From positions 1-9,065 of the forward strand of contig JAJRTI010000242.1 of the NCBI GenBank assembly GCA_024278415.1: a stretch of 9,065 nt of DNA, read 5' to 3'. The position numbers were made by a program, and so were the translations under genes. Source of the stretch: Planctomycetota bacterium (GTDB taxonomy: Bacteria; Planctomycetota; Brocadiia; JAJRTI01). Positions within the stretch are counted from its first letter, which is position 1. The number at the start of each line of letters is the position of its first letter. The notes below the pieces were generated by a model. The model had not been told where the DNA came from, did no database searches, and saw only the letters and a list, made by a program, of their open reading frames with translations. Shown here piece after piece: positions 1 to 9,065 of this stretch.

Positions 1-776
1 CCTTTCCAGAGCTTCTGCAGGGTGCGCGGGATGTAGCGATAGTAGGGAGTCATTTCCCGTCCCGGCCGCGCTTGTGGAATCGCCTGCTCCGTGCGCGTCA
101 GGCTCGGCCACCAGACCCACGCGGCCTCGTCGGACTCGTTGGCCAACTCGACGCGGATGCCGATGGTGTTGACGTCGTCGGACGAGGATTCGTTCTTGTA
201 GTGCTCCTTCACGCGGCCCAGGATCTCCGCTCCATCGATCCGCAACTCGACCGCGCCCGCGGCTTCAGCGCTTGCGTCGTACGCCTTGGCGATCACGAGT
301 TCGCCCCGCGCATGCCTGGGGAACGTGCGCTTGTCCGCCATGCCGAAGTCCTTGGGGCTCCACGTGCCGTCCTCGGAGTCCAGCTTCATGAGCAACACGC
401 GTGCGTGCAGCGCGTGCGGCTGGGTCTGGTGGCCGAACACGTGCAGGCTCACGCGCTCGCCGTGCGCGAGCCCGGCCTCCGGCAGCGTGAAGAACTGCCA
501 CAGCTTCTTGCCCGGCGCAAGGGAGACCATGTTGTGCGCTGCGAACGCCGGCCGCACGCCCACTGGCGCGTGCGACTCGCGCACCACGGTGATGTCGCCC
601 CAGGCCGCGCAATTCCAAAACGCGACGTTGTGCGACCGGAACGAGTTGCTCTGGCCGAGCCGGTGGTTGGTGAATGCGTGGAACTCGAACGTGGGGTTGA
701 GCAGGAGGTTCATGGGCGGCTCTGCGGCAAGCAGACTCGACGCCAAAACGAACAACAGAACGAATCGGTATGTCAT
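1..776 (-). CDS. Exported protein with N-terminal carbohydrate-binding-like domain (3' end outside the window)
   Basis: An open frame of 258 codons starts at ATG 776-774 and runs off the left edge without a stop. A good Shine-Dalgarno (AAAGGAG, 782-788) lies 5 bases upstream and supports this start. Residues 1-18 form a signal peptide (MTYRFVLLFVLASSLLA, then AEPP). The mature part opens with NLLLNPTFEF, the usual entry strand of CBM4/9-type galactose-binding-like beta-sandwiches, and this domain seems to extend to about residue 228 (ending WVWWPSLTR). A segment TPYYRYIPRTLQKLWK (243-258) then begins a second region outside the window. I infer an extracytoplasmic protein that binds glycan and then carries a second, possibly hydrolytic, domain; an SGNH-type esterase is one guess. 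The gene is last in the row, 215 bases after the TPR gene, so it could have its own promoter. The coding call is firm; the function is uncertain. Confidence 0.82.
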   Translation of the reverse strand, partial: MTYRFVLLFVLASSLLAAEPPMNLLLNPTFEFHAFTNHRLGQSNSFRSHNVAFWNCAAWGDITVVRESHAPVGVRPAFAAHNMVSLAPGKKLWQFFTLPEAGLAHGERVSLHVFGHQTQPHALHARVLLMKLDSEDGTWSPKDFGMADKRTFPRHARGELVIAKAYDASAEAAGAVELRIDGAEILGRVKEHYKNESSSDDVNTIGIRVELANESDEAAWVWWPSLTRTEQAIPQARPGREMTPYYRYIPRTLQKLWK

Positions 777-824
777 GGGGGCTCCTTTCGTGTTTCCGTC
801 TCTGCTTCGTCCCGCAGGCGCGAC

Positions 825-862
825 TGCGAATAGCGCAGCGCCCCAGCGCTGGGCTATTCGCA
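825..862. repeat. Large imperfect hairpin between the TPR gene and the last gene
   Basis: TGCGAATAGC (825-834) and GCTATTCGCA (853-862) are perfect 10-base inverted arms. After one G-G mismatch (835/852) a further 6 pairs form (836-841 with 846-851), closing a 4-base loop. This gives 16 pairs in 38 bases, lying between the stop at 992 and the start at 776. On the transcribed strand no T run follows, so it is not a standard intrinsic terminator. It could be an mRNA-stabilising hairpin, a Rho-type or attenuation element, a protein-binding palindrome or a REP-like repeat. Confidence 0.75.
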
Positions 863-991
863 AACGCGCCTACCGCGCGATCGGGTTGTCTGCGCGAGCC
901 GGCCGCCTCCTCGCTCTTCGTCAGCGACAGACCGACCGCCACGCGTCAAGCGGATCTGTACGCGAATCATACCCGAGTTGGCCCCGCGGCG

Positions 992-1957
992 CTACTGCCC
1001 CTTCATCTCCCGCTCCTTGCGCACCTTGCACTCGCGGATGCGGCGGCGGTAGAGGGTGAGCGGCGCGCTGCAGTCGGGAGCGGACGCGGCTTTGCGGAAG
1101 TGGGCGATGGCCTCGTCGTAGCGCCCCTGCTTGAGCAGCGCGTGCGCGAGGTTGCCGTGGCCGTAAGCCGTCTCCGCCGCGGCTAACGAGTCCCGGGCCG
1201 CATGCTCGGCCTGGGGGTATTGCTCGTACAGGTAGTACATGAACGACACGTCGCCCAGGCACCGCGCGGTCTGCGCGGGCGTGCGCTTGGGGTTGGCCAT
1301 GAACTTCGCGAGCCGCGCCTTCAACTGGCCGATCTTGATCTGCCTCGCGTCCTCGCTGGGCTGCACGTCGAACTTGGTGAAGCGCCACCCGTGTTGCGAC
1401 GGCCGGGCCTCGAAGTCCGCGCGGTGGAACGTGTACCGCAGCACGCGCCAGCGCCTGCCGTCGAACTCCGTGACCATGCGCTTGCCCGTGAGTTGGTAGA
1501 GGATGTGTCCCTTGGCTCTTGGGGACATGAACCAAGGCCGCGAAGCGGCCGACTTCGTGTCCCCAGACGACGGGGGACCGTCCCGCAACTGCGGGACGGA
1601 TCGCATCGCGTCCCCAGGCGAAGACGCCTTACGGTCCTCTGGCGCCGCAGCCGCGTACTCCACCTTCGCGTCGAGTATCCAGATATTGAACCGCCCCTCC
1701 TTCGGATACAAGGCTCCGAGCTTCGCCGCGTAGTACGCCGGCTTGGTATCCAGCCCCTTGAAGTAGCTGTCAGTGAAGCACCCGGCCACGCGCAGGAACT
1801 GCCCCCTGTCGAACGCGGCGTCGTACTTGCGCAGGAGGTCGTGCACGGGTCCGTCGCCCTTCAGCGTCTGGCCGGCCCAGGCTGCGCCGGCCAGGAGCAA
1901 GACGGCCGCCATCTGAACCGCGCGATCCGGCATGTGGCGAGTGTGCGAGTGCATCAT
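992..1957 (-). CDS. Exported TPR protein with possible NTF2-like N-domain and an in-frame palindromic insertion
   Basis: The frame encodes 321 residues and stops with TAG at 994-992. The start ATG (1957-1955) overlaps the upstream gene's TGA as ATGA, and a second ATG follows at once; GGAAGGA lies directly before them. A hydrophobic stretch (about 16-28, ending AAWA) is a probable signal peptide. Residues 37-100 and 150-200 (YDAAFDRGQF, CFTDSYF, then strands ending WRFTKFDV) resemble an NTF2/SnoaL-like fold; this is inference. Residues 205-320 contain TPR-like helices, clearest in HGNLAHALLKQGRYDEAIAHFRKA (two TPR helices, 267-290), followed by a very basic tail (YRRRIRECKVRKER). Residues about 110-151 are low-complexity and are encoded by a palindrome-rich DNA segment that interrupts the putative N-domain. 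The likely role is a periplasmic or envelope-associated scaffold; partners are unknown. Confidence 0.88.
   Translation of the reverse strand: MMHSHTRHMPDRAVQMAAVLLLAGAAWAGQTLKGDGPVHDLLRKYDAAFDRGQFLRVAGCFTDSYFKGLDTKPAYYAAKLGALYPKEGRFNIWILDAKVEYAAAAPEDRKASSPGDAMRSVPQLRDGPPSSGDTKSAASRPWFMSPRAKGHILYQLTGKRMVTEFDGRRWRVLRYTFHRADFEARPSQHGWRFTKFDVQPSEDARQIKIGQLKARLAKFMANPKRTPAQTARCLGDVSFMYYLYEQYPQAEHAARDSLAAAETAYGHGNLAHALLKQGRYDEAIAHFRKAASAPDCSAPLTLYRRRIRECKVRKEREMKGQ
1505..1628. repeat. Palindrome-rich REP-like element inserted in frame in the TPR gene
   Basis: The motif GTCCC and its complement GGGAC alternate seven times in strict orientation order: 1507-1511 (+), 1522-1526 (-), 1559-1563 (+), 1574-1578 (-), 1580-1584 (+), 1593-1597 (-) and 1610-1614 (+). 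Stem-loop A has arms TGGGGACA (1520-1527) and TGTCCCCA (1558-1565), with an inner hairpin GGCCGC-GAA-GCGGCC (1536-1550). Stem-loop B has perfect 10-base arms CCGTCCCGCA (1578-1587) and TGCGGGACGG (1590-1599). A short GGCG-AAGA-CGCC hairpin follows at 1617-1628. The segment encodes about 42 residues without a stop in the host frame. The organisation resembles REP-type palindromic elements; a non-autonomous insertion is the best reading. No transposase is present in the window. Confidence 0.75.
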
Positions 1958-3141
1958 TCCTTCCGAGCCTTGGGTCTGGTGAACCAGTAGCGATTGAGTT
2001 CGATGCCGAGCCCCGTGATCGCGGGGGATGGCTTGCCATCTGTTTTGATGAAATAGAAGCCCGTCCGCCCTGGCTCACACCACCACCTGAAGCGACGGAG
2101 CCACGGCGCCTCCGCCGGCGCGGGGCCCTGTGCGACCCCCTCAACCATGCGGCCGTGGCGACGTTTCTCAAGAAGTTTGACGCCCTCGGCGTGTGTGAAG
2201 ATCTTCGATGCGAGTTTCGCCGCCTCTGCGTTGTCGTTGGCCGTGTCTGGCGCCGGCCCAGGCCTCTCCACGGTCAAACAAAAAATGCACAGCGACTGCG
2301 TGATGGTGATGACACGGTCTTCGACCTGGTATCTCATCCTCAACAAGTAGCAACGTGATGCGCCATCTCCAGGCAAGAATACATACCGCGCACGGGAGGG
2401 AGGCTGGTACGCCGCTGTAATAAACATTTCAGCCCAGGTAGCGGCGATCTGCTCAACAGCCCCTGCTCTGGCGTCAGGCATGGGGGCCATCAGTTGGGGA
2501 ACGGCGCTTCCTCTTGGTTCGTTTCGGCCTTCCGTGAACCAATGCAGGTTGTCCGAAAGCTCATCCGACTTAACGGCTGCAGACGCCCAGCCATCGTATT
2601 TGATGAAGTGGAAGCCTATTCTGCCCGGTCTTGCCCACCATTTTAGCCCGGCGAACCACGGGGATTCCGGAGGCGCTGCAGTCCCCGCCGCGCCTGAAAC
2701 AGCCGGCCCGCGCCGGCGCCTCGGTTTCAGCACCAGTTTGTCGCCGTACTTGAAGATCCTCGCGGCAACCTTGGAAACCTGCGCCACGTCGGGATTCGCT
2801 TCCGCCTCCGCGGCGCGCCTCTCCGCCTGCACCGCGAACAGATAGACGGTCTGGGTCACCGTGATGATCTCCCTGCCGGCCTGATACCGCAGCCTGGCCC
2901 TGTCGCAGAGGTTCCGGCCGTCGCCCGGAAGGAGGACATACTGCAAGCCCTTGGGCGGCAAATGCGCCGGCGCAAGAAACACTTTCGCCCAGTCCGCCGC
3001 TTCTTGCTGGACCTTGGGGCGGACGCGGACCACCCTCGGGGGGAGGATCTGAGCCTCCAGCGCGCCGGCGCTTGGACTGAATCCTAGGTAGCCCAGGCTG
3101 CCCGCGCCGAGCACGAGTTGGCAAATCTGGCGAGTCGTCAT
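1954..3141 (-). CDS. Exported protein made of two tandem copies of an unrecognised domain
   Basis: The frame encodes 395 residues from ATG 3141-3139 to TGA 1956-1954. The Shine-Dalgarno AAGGAG (3149-3154) sits 7 bases upstream. Residues 5-30 look like a rather polar signal peptide with possible cleavage near SAGA or ALEA. The rest is two homologous units, residues 44-204 and 229-388. Matching landmarks are YVLLPGDGRNLC/YVFLPGDGASRC, RLRYQAGREIITVTQ/RMRYQVEDRVITITQ, AARIF/ASKIF, PWFAGLKWWARPGRIGFHFI/PWLRRFRWWCEPGRTGFYFI followed by K-x-DG, and HWFT/YWFT. Each unit carries a basic loop (KPRRRRG and LEKRRHGR) before the WW segment. I do not recognise the family; the alternation of strands suggests a mostly beta fold. 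It starts 21 bases after the upstream stop and overlaps the next gene by 4 bases, so it is probably translated together with both. Confidence 0.88.
   Translation of the reverse strand: MTTRQICQLVLGAGSLGYLGFSPSAGALEAQILPPRVVRVRPKVQQEAADWAKVFLAPAHLPPKGLQYVLLPGDGRNLCDRARLRYQAGREIITVTQTVYLFAVQAERRAAEAEANPDVAQVSKVAARIFKYGDKLVLKPRRRRGPAVSGAAGTAAPPESPWFAGLKWWARPGRIGFHFIKYDGWASAAVKSDELSDNLHWFTEGRNEPRGSAVPQLMAPMPDARAGAVEQIAATWAEMFITAAYQPPSRARYVFLPGDGASRCYLLRMRYQVEDRVITITQSLCIFCLTVERPGPAPDTANDNAEAAKLASKIFTHAEGVKLLEKRRHGRMVEGVAQGPAPAEAPWLRRFRWWCEPGRTGFYFIKTDGKPSPAITGLGIELNRYWFTRPKARKE
1978..2457 (-). repeat. Protein repeat unit 2 of the duplicated domain
   Basis: This stretch encodes residues 229-388. 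It aligns with unit 1 almost end to end, with little change in spacing between landmarks. The nucleotide sequences have drifted far apart, and part of this unit (around 2278-2290) is A-rich compared with unit 1. The duplication is therefore probably old rather than a recent tandem copy. Confidence 0.75.
2530..3012 (-). repeat. Protein repeat unit 1 of the duplicated domain
   Basis: This stretch encodes residues 44-204 of the two-domain protein. Shared features with unit 2 are the LPGDG turn, the ITVTQ strand, the PW-x(5)-WW-x(2)-PGR-x-GF-x-FIK-x-DG block and a terminal WFT. It lacks the second unit's Cys in the WW-C-EPGR position, where it has Ala. Confidence 0.75.
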
Positions 3142-3162
3142 TCTAGCGCTCCTTCAGTCGTC

Positions 3163-4509
3163 TCAGGGCCATTCCGGGTACGGGCCGGGCACAATACACG
3201 GGCCGCCGTGGTTCCAGTTCGGGTCAGACCACTGCCATCTTGTCTTTGCTCGGAGGTGATCAATGAGTTCCTGCACTGATGAATAGATAAGCCCGCCTGT
3301 ACCTGCAGCATACCACTTGTAAGGCCCCGAAGAACCGTCGCGATACTTGTAGCATGCCTCCCAGTTGTTCCAGCCGCCGCTACCATCTTGCCAAACAAGC
3401 CTCTCAATGTCGTTGCCTAAGGCTGTATGTGATTCGTCGAGTTTCCCGTTGCCGTTAAGATCCTCGTTCACATCCAGATGTCCATCGCCGTCGGCATCTT
3501 CCCCTGCATCAAGGATGCCGTTCCCGTTAGCGTCCTCGTCCACGTCCAGATGTCTGTCCGCATCCTTATCCTCCGGTGTGCTGTGACCGTTCTCGCCAAC
3601 CTTGCAGCCTCGCGTGGCGAAGTTGGTTGTGGTGGTGCTCTCATGTGAAGCAGCTCCCGGGTCAGCGTATACGTAGACGACGCTCCCCGAACCTGGAGTG
3701 AGCCCGATGATCTTAATGGTTTTCTCAAACAGATGAGCCAACGCTATGCATTCCCCTGGAACACCATCCAGGATCTTCCACTCGGGGCTTGGGTATGGCT
3801 TGCCAAGAGCATAAGCGCCTGGCCCAACCACCTTCTGCCAGAGCCTATCCACGATGTCCGATTCGGCCGTCAAGCCTTCGCATTCGGCAGTAACCCGATC
3901 GATTCGCTTGACAGTGAGAGAACTCCCGGTTGGTGTTCCTGCCGTCACAAAGAGCTTATTGCTCGTGGTCGTCAGATTGACGAACGTCTGTCCCCCGTCG
4001 TAGGAGATCTTCCACGTGAGGTCGAACGTTGTGTTCGCGATCTGTTTCTCGAACTTCATCGTGCTCGGCTCCGTGACCGAGAACGCGGGTGGCGTGACTT
4101 CCGATCCGGACATGGCCACATTCTGCTCGTACACGAAAGACCGGTGAGTGTCTTTCTTCTCCCCCTCTATTCTGACTTTGACGGTCACGCCGCCGGCCCC
4201 GCCCCCGGTGGAGAACTTCGCCGAGATTGTGGGGCTGCTCTCCCAAGTGTAGCAGATTGGCGTCGACGCTTCGCCCTTCTTGATCTGTGGTACCCTGACC
4301 GGTGCAGAACCATCGCTGCCGTAGGTCAGCGCCGGAGGCACGGGATCGGTTTTCATCGTATGGCTCCCGCCCCCGAAGGTCGCTTCCTCCAGTTTGATCC
4401 TCAGAACTGGGATACCGACCGAGACCTGTGCGCACTTCGGGAGCAGAAGCAGGGACAGCGCGGCAAACAAGACAATGTGAACACGTCTGCGATGTTGGAA
4501 GACTGACAT
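3163..4509 (-). CDS. Exported transglutaminase-like protein with a calcium-binding repeat insertion
   Basis: The chosen start is ATG 4509-4507 (448 residues), because AAGGAG (4518-4523) lies 8 bases upstream and a signal peptide begins there (HIVLFAALSLLLL, 11-23). The frame is open to an ATG at 4614, but that adds 35 polar residues ahead of the signal. Residue 26 is Cys, but LPKC is not a proper lipobox. Residues 30-200 are Ser/Thr/Gly-rich and probably Ig-like beta. Residues 215-285 include PGECIALAHLF followed by a helix and strand, resembling the nucleophile Cys (254) of transglutaminase-like folds. Residues 313-360 are four 12-residue Asp/Asn-rich repeats. After them comes a GGWNNWEACYKY strand and a KWYAAG strand. 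The expected catalytic His is not evident near NNWEA, so enzymatic activity is doubtful. I infer a calcium-stabilised surface protein. The Ig-like gene upstream ends 101 bases away. Confidence 0.88.
   Translation of the reverse strand: MSVFQHRRRVHIVLFAALSLLLLPKCAQVSVGIPVLRIKLEEATFGGGSHTMKTDPVPPALTYGSDGSAPVRVPQIKKGEASTPICYTWESSPTISAKFSTGGGAGGVTVKVRIEGEKKDTHRSFVYEQNVAMSGSEVTPPAFSVTEPSTMKFEKQIANTTFDLTWKISYDGGQTFVNLTTTSNKLFVTAGTPTGSSLTVKRIDRVTAECEGLTAESDIVDRLWQKVVGPGAYALGKPYPSPEWKILDGVPGECIALAHLFEKTIKIIGLTPGSGSVVYVYADPGAASHESTTTTNFATRGCKVGENGHSTPEDKDADRHLDVDEDANGNGILDAGEDADGDGHLDVNEDLNGNGKLDESHTALGNDIERLVWQDGSGGWNNWEACYKYRDGSSGPYKWYAAGTGGLIYSSVQELIDHLRAKTRWQWSDPNWNHGGPCIVPGPYPEWP
3430..3573 (-). 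repeat. Four 12-residue calcium-binding repeats (EF-hand/thrombospondin-3-like)
   Basis: Residues 313-360 divide exactly into EDKDADRHLDVD, EDANGNGILDAG, EDADGDGHLDVN and EDLNGNGKLDES. Each unit keeps Glu-Asp at positions 1-2, Leu at 9 and Asp at 10, with Asp/Asn-Gly-Asp/Asn-Gly in the loop of units 2-4. The DNA period is 36 bases with third-position drift. Such DxDxDG arrays bind calcium in thrombospondin type 3 and dockerin-like modules of exported proteins. Unit 1 lacks the glycines and may bind weakly. Confidence 0.82.
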
Positions 4510-4517
4510 GATCGCTT

Positions 4518-4523
4518 CTCCTT
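4518..4523 (-). promoter_or_regulatory. Shine-Dalgarno that decides the start of the transglutaminase-like gene
   Basis: The minus strand reads AAGGAG 8 bases before ATG 4509. No comparable site precedes the longer in-frame ATG at 4614, so the shorter product with the N-terminal signal peptide is preferred. Confidence 0.7.
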
Positions 4524-4590
4524 CCGGGCGTGTGTCGGGTCTGTCGTTGCGACGCGAGTGCAACTGGCGGCAGGAATCGCTGTCGCGGCC

Positions 4591-4609
4591 CTGCCATGTG
4601 AGATGGCAG
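4591..4609. repeat. Hairpin directly after the stop of the Ig-like protein gene
   Basis: CTGCCAT (4591-4597) and ATGGCAG (4603-4609) are perfect 7-base arms around a 5-base loop, beginning one base after the TGA at 4613-4611. No T run follows on the transcribed strand, so it is not a complete intrinsic terminator. It lies in the 101-base gap (4510-4610) before the next gene and could modulate read-through or protect the upstream mRNA. Nothing else was seen in this gap beyond the downstream ribosome binding site. Confidence 0.55.
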
Positions 4610-4610
4610 T

Positions 4611-5780
4611 TCATGGGTGTACCGTGACATCGAGTGATTGCACCTTGACGCGCTCAACTCCCTCATCATTGGTGACTGTGACAGTTGGCGTCGTCTTGCC
4701 GTTCGAATCAGTTGCCGTCTCGCCTCCAGACGTGATGGACGCGTAGGGGGCAAGAGCGGCTGTGCAGTCGCTTGGATTCGTCTCCCATTCGGACTGCGAG
4801 AACTCAATCCATTCGCCGTCAACCTTGACGGTGTTGACGTAGGTAAACAGCGTGTGACCTGACAGGGGCTCGTCGTTGGATGCTGTCCGCGTGACCGTGA
4901 CTTGATTGCCGCCTGGGAGGAAGTAATCAGGGACCGTGAGTTCGGCCGTCCCAACCTCGAAACTCACCGTCGGACTCACGCCTGCCTGGTCATGGCTGGC
5001 GATGTACGCGCGGACCGCGCAGGAGTCGCCGATCTTGTTGCTGGACACGAGTGTGGCCGTGATGATTCCGTTGTCGTCGGTTCCCCAGCCCAGCGGTTCC
5101 GCGTCGCCGGCGTTGTGGCAGTACCAATCGATGTAAATGTAAGCCGGGCCCCACCACCTTCGCGTGTTCTCGCCCGTGCCCTCCGTGCCCTCGAAGCCCA
5201 GGCCGCCGCCCACGATGGACAGGTCCACGCCAACGCCCGCGTCGTGCGGCGTCACGGTCACCGTGACCGCGGTGCTGTGCGGATCCGAGTTGATCGCGCC
5301 CGCGGCCAGCGTCGTCTTCGCGACCTCGACCTCCACCTGGTACAGGAAGACCTCGACGGTGGCCTCCCCAGTGTCCGAAGCCGTGGTAACGACGGACTCT
5401 TGGCCCGTCTCCGGGTCTATCAAGATGAGCGTAGCTTCGACCCTACAGCGGATGGTCTTGGTCCCTACCGTCGGGAAGCTGCCGCGCGTCCAGGTCTCGT
5501 CGGTCGGGTCCGGGTAGGAGTAGCTCCCATCGCTCAGCCACGACCACTGATACGTCGTGTCGATGCGCGCGTCGCCGTCCGCCAACTGCTGAGCCAGTCC
5601 GGGATTCTCCTCCGATATCTCCACGGTGACCGACGCGTCGAGTTCATGGTCGGGCTTGGCCTGCATCGTGCTGGTGTCGACGGTCGCGACGACGGTGAGG
5701 GCCTGCGCCGGCGCAATCGCGAGCAGCATCACGGCGAGGCACGCGAGGCCCAGTTGGGTGATTGCGGGTGTTCGGTTCAT
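4611..5780 (-). CDS. Exported protein of Ig-like (PKD/Big_1-type) domains
   Basis: The chosen start is ATG 5780-5778 (389 residues). AGAGGAG (5788-5794) lies 7 bases upstream and a textbook signal peptide follows: MNRT, a hydrophobic core (about 8-22) and an AQA cleavage site at 25-27. An in-frame ATG at 5822 would add 14 polar residues encoded partly by a heptanucleotide repeat. After cleavage I see three beta modules: about 28-145 (TYQWSW, a Gly-Thr-Lys strand turn, RCRVEATL, PKD/Ig-like), about 148-278 (AVTVTVTPHDAGVGVDLSI through a NGIITATL strand, Big_1-like) and about 280-387 (QVTVTR, then DSNGKTTPTVTVTNDEG, Big_1-like). There are no catalytic motifs. The likely role is a surface spacer or adhesive scaffold, perhaps partnering the transglutaminase-like protein encoded next. 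Domain borders are inferred from strand patterns. Confidence 0.87.
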   Translation of the reverse strand: MNRTPAITQLGLACLAVMLLAIAPAQALTVVATVDTSTMQAKPDHELDASVTVEISEENPGLAQQLADGDARIDTTYQWSWLSDGSYSYPDPTDETWTRGSFPTVGTKTIRCRVEATLILIDPETGQESVVTTASDTGEATVEVFLYQVEVEVAKTTLAAGAINSDPHSTAVTVTVTPHDAGVGVDLSIVGGGLGFEGTEGTGENTRRWWGPAYIYIDWYCHNAGDAEPLGWGTDDNGIITATLVSSNKIGDSCAVRAYIASHDQAGVSPTVSFEVGTAELTVPDYFLPGGNQVTVTRTASNDEPLSGHTLFTYVNTVKVDGEWIEFSQSEWETNPSDCTAALAPYASITSGGETATDSNGKTTPTVTVTNDEGVERVKVQSLDVTVHP

Positions 5781-5787
5781 GGGGTTG

Positions 5788-5794
5788 CTCCTCT
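5788..5794 (-). promoter_or_regulatory. Shine-Dalgarno that decides the start of the Ig-like gene
   Basis: The minus strand reads AGAGGAG 7 bases before ATG 5780. It favours that start over the upstream in-frame ATG at 5822, which overlaps the preceding gene's stop as ATGA and lacks a clear site. Confidence 0.7.
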
Positions 5795-5818
5795 GGGGGG
5801 CGTTAGATGGTTGATGGT

Positions 5819-9062
<3,244 letters not shown>

Positions 9063-9065
9063 ACC

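Noticed and set aside
72..833. Long plus-strand open frames across the window
   Set aside because: They are opposite-strand shadows of the minus-strand genes in GC-rich DNA, with Arg/Ala/Pro-rich translations, no ribosome binding sites and no recognisable domains.
966..971. Possible -10 box (TATGAT on the minus strand) for the last gene
   Set aside because: No convincing -35 hexamer lies at the right distance, and the separate TTGACG at 944-949 has no matching -10, so a promoter is not supported.
4431..4434. Lipoprotein signal in the transglutaminase-like protein
   Set aside because: The Cys at residue 26 is preceded by LPK; Lys at -1 does not fit the lipobox, so ordinary signal peptidase cleavage is more likely.
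4591..4609. Intrinsic terminator after the Ig-like gene
   Set aside because: The 7-pair hairpin is not followed by a T run on the transcribed strand; it is listed as a hairpin only.
4510..4614. N-terminal extension of the transglutaminase-like protein from ATG 4614
   Set aside because: It adds 35 polar residues ahead of the signal peptide, overlaps the upstream stop and hairpin, and lacks a ribosome binding site; ATG 4509 has a good one.

Overview
The window is GC-rich and every supported gene is read from the minus strand. Six genes lie head to tail with short gaps, and five overlap or follow within about 100 bases of the gene before; transcription runs from high to low coordinates. Each gene product has, or appears to have, an N-terminal export signal. 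The mix of extracytoplasmic TPR proteins, Ig-like modules, a 12-residue calcium-binding repeat and lectin-like beta-sandwich domains suggests an uncultured bacterium of the Planctomycetes/Verrucomicrobia/Lentisphaerae type. That assignment rests on general protein style, not on a marker gene. The right edge ends in 52 consecutive C bases and looks like an assembly or sequencing artefact at a contig end.

Layout in transcription order. (1) 9010-5819 encodes a large exported protein with a lectin-like beta domain and C-terminal TPRs; its start is lost in the poly-C run. (2) 5780-4611 encodes an exported protein of Ig-like (PKD/Big_1-type) modules. (3) 4509-3163 encodes an exported protein with a transglutaminase-like core split by four 12-residue EF-hand/thrombospondin-3-like repeats. 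(4) 3141-1954 encodes an exported protein made of two copies of a domain of about 160 residues that I do not recognise. (5) 1957-992 encodes an exported protein with a possible NTF2-like domain and TPRs; its gene carries a palindrome-rich, REP-like element in frame. (6) 776-1 encodes the N-terminal part of an exported protein with a carbohydrate-binding-like domain, cut by the left edge.

No mobility genes, RNA genes or CRISPR arrays were seen. No gene-free stretch exceeds 300 bases; the longest is 777-991, which holds a strong hairpin. The genes probably act together in the periplasm or at the cell surface, but no enzymatic activity can be assigned with confidence. The most unusual items are the in-frame palindromic element in gene 5, the tandem-duplicated unknown domain in gene 4, the calcium-repeat insertion in gene 3, and a heptanucleotide repeat across the stop codon of gene 1.
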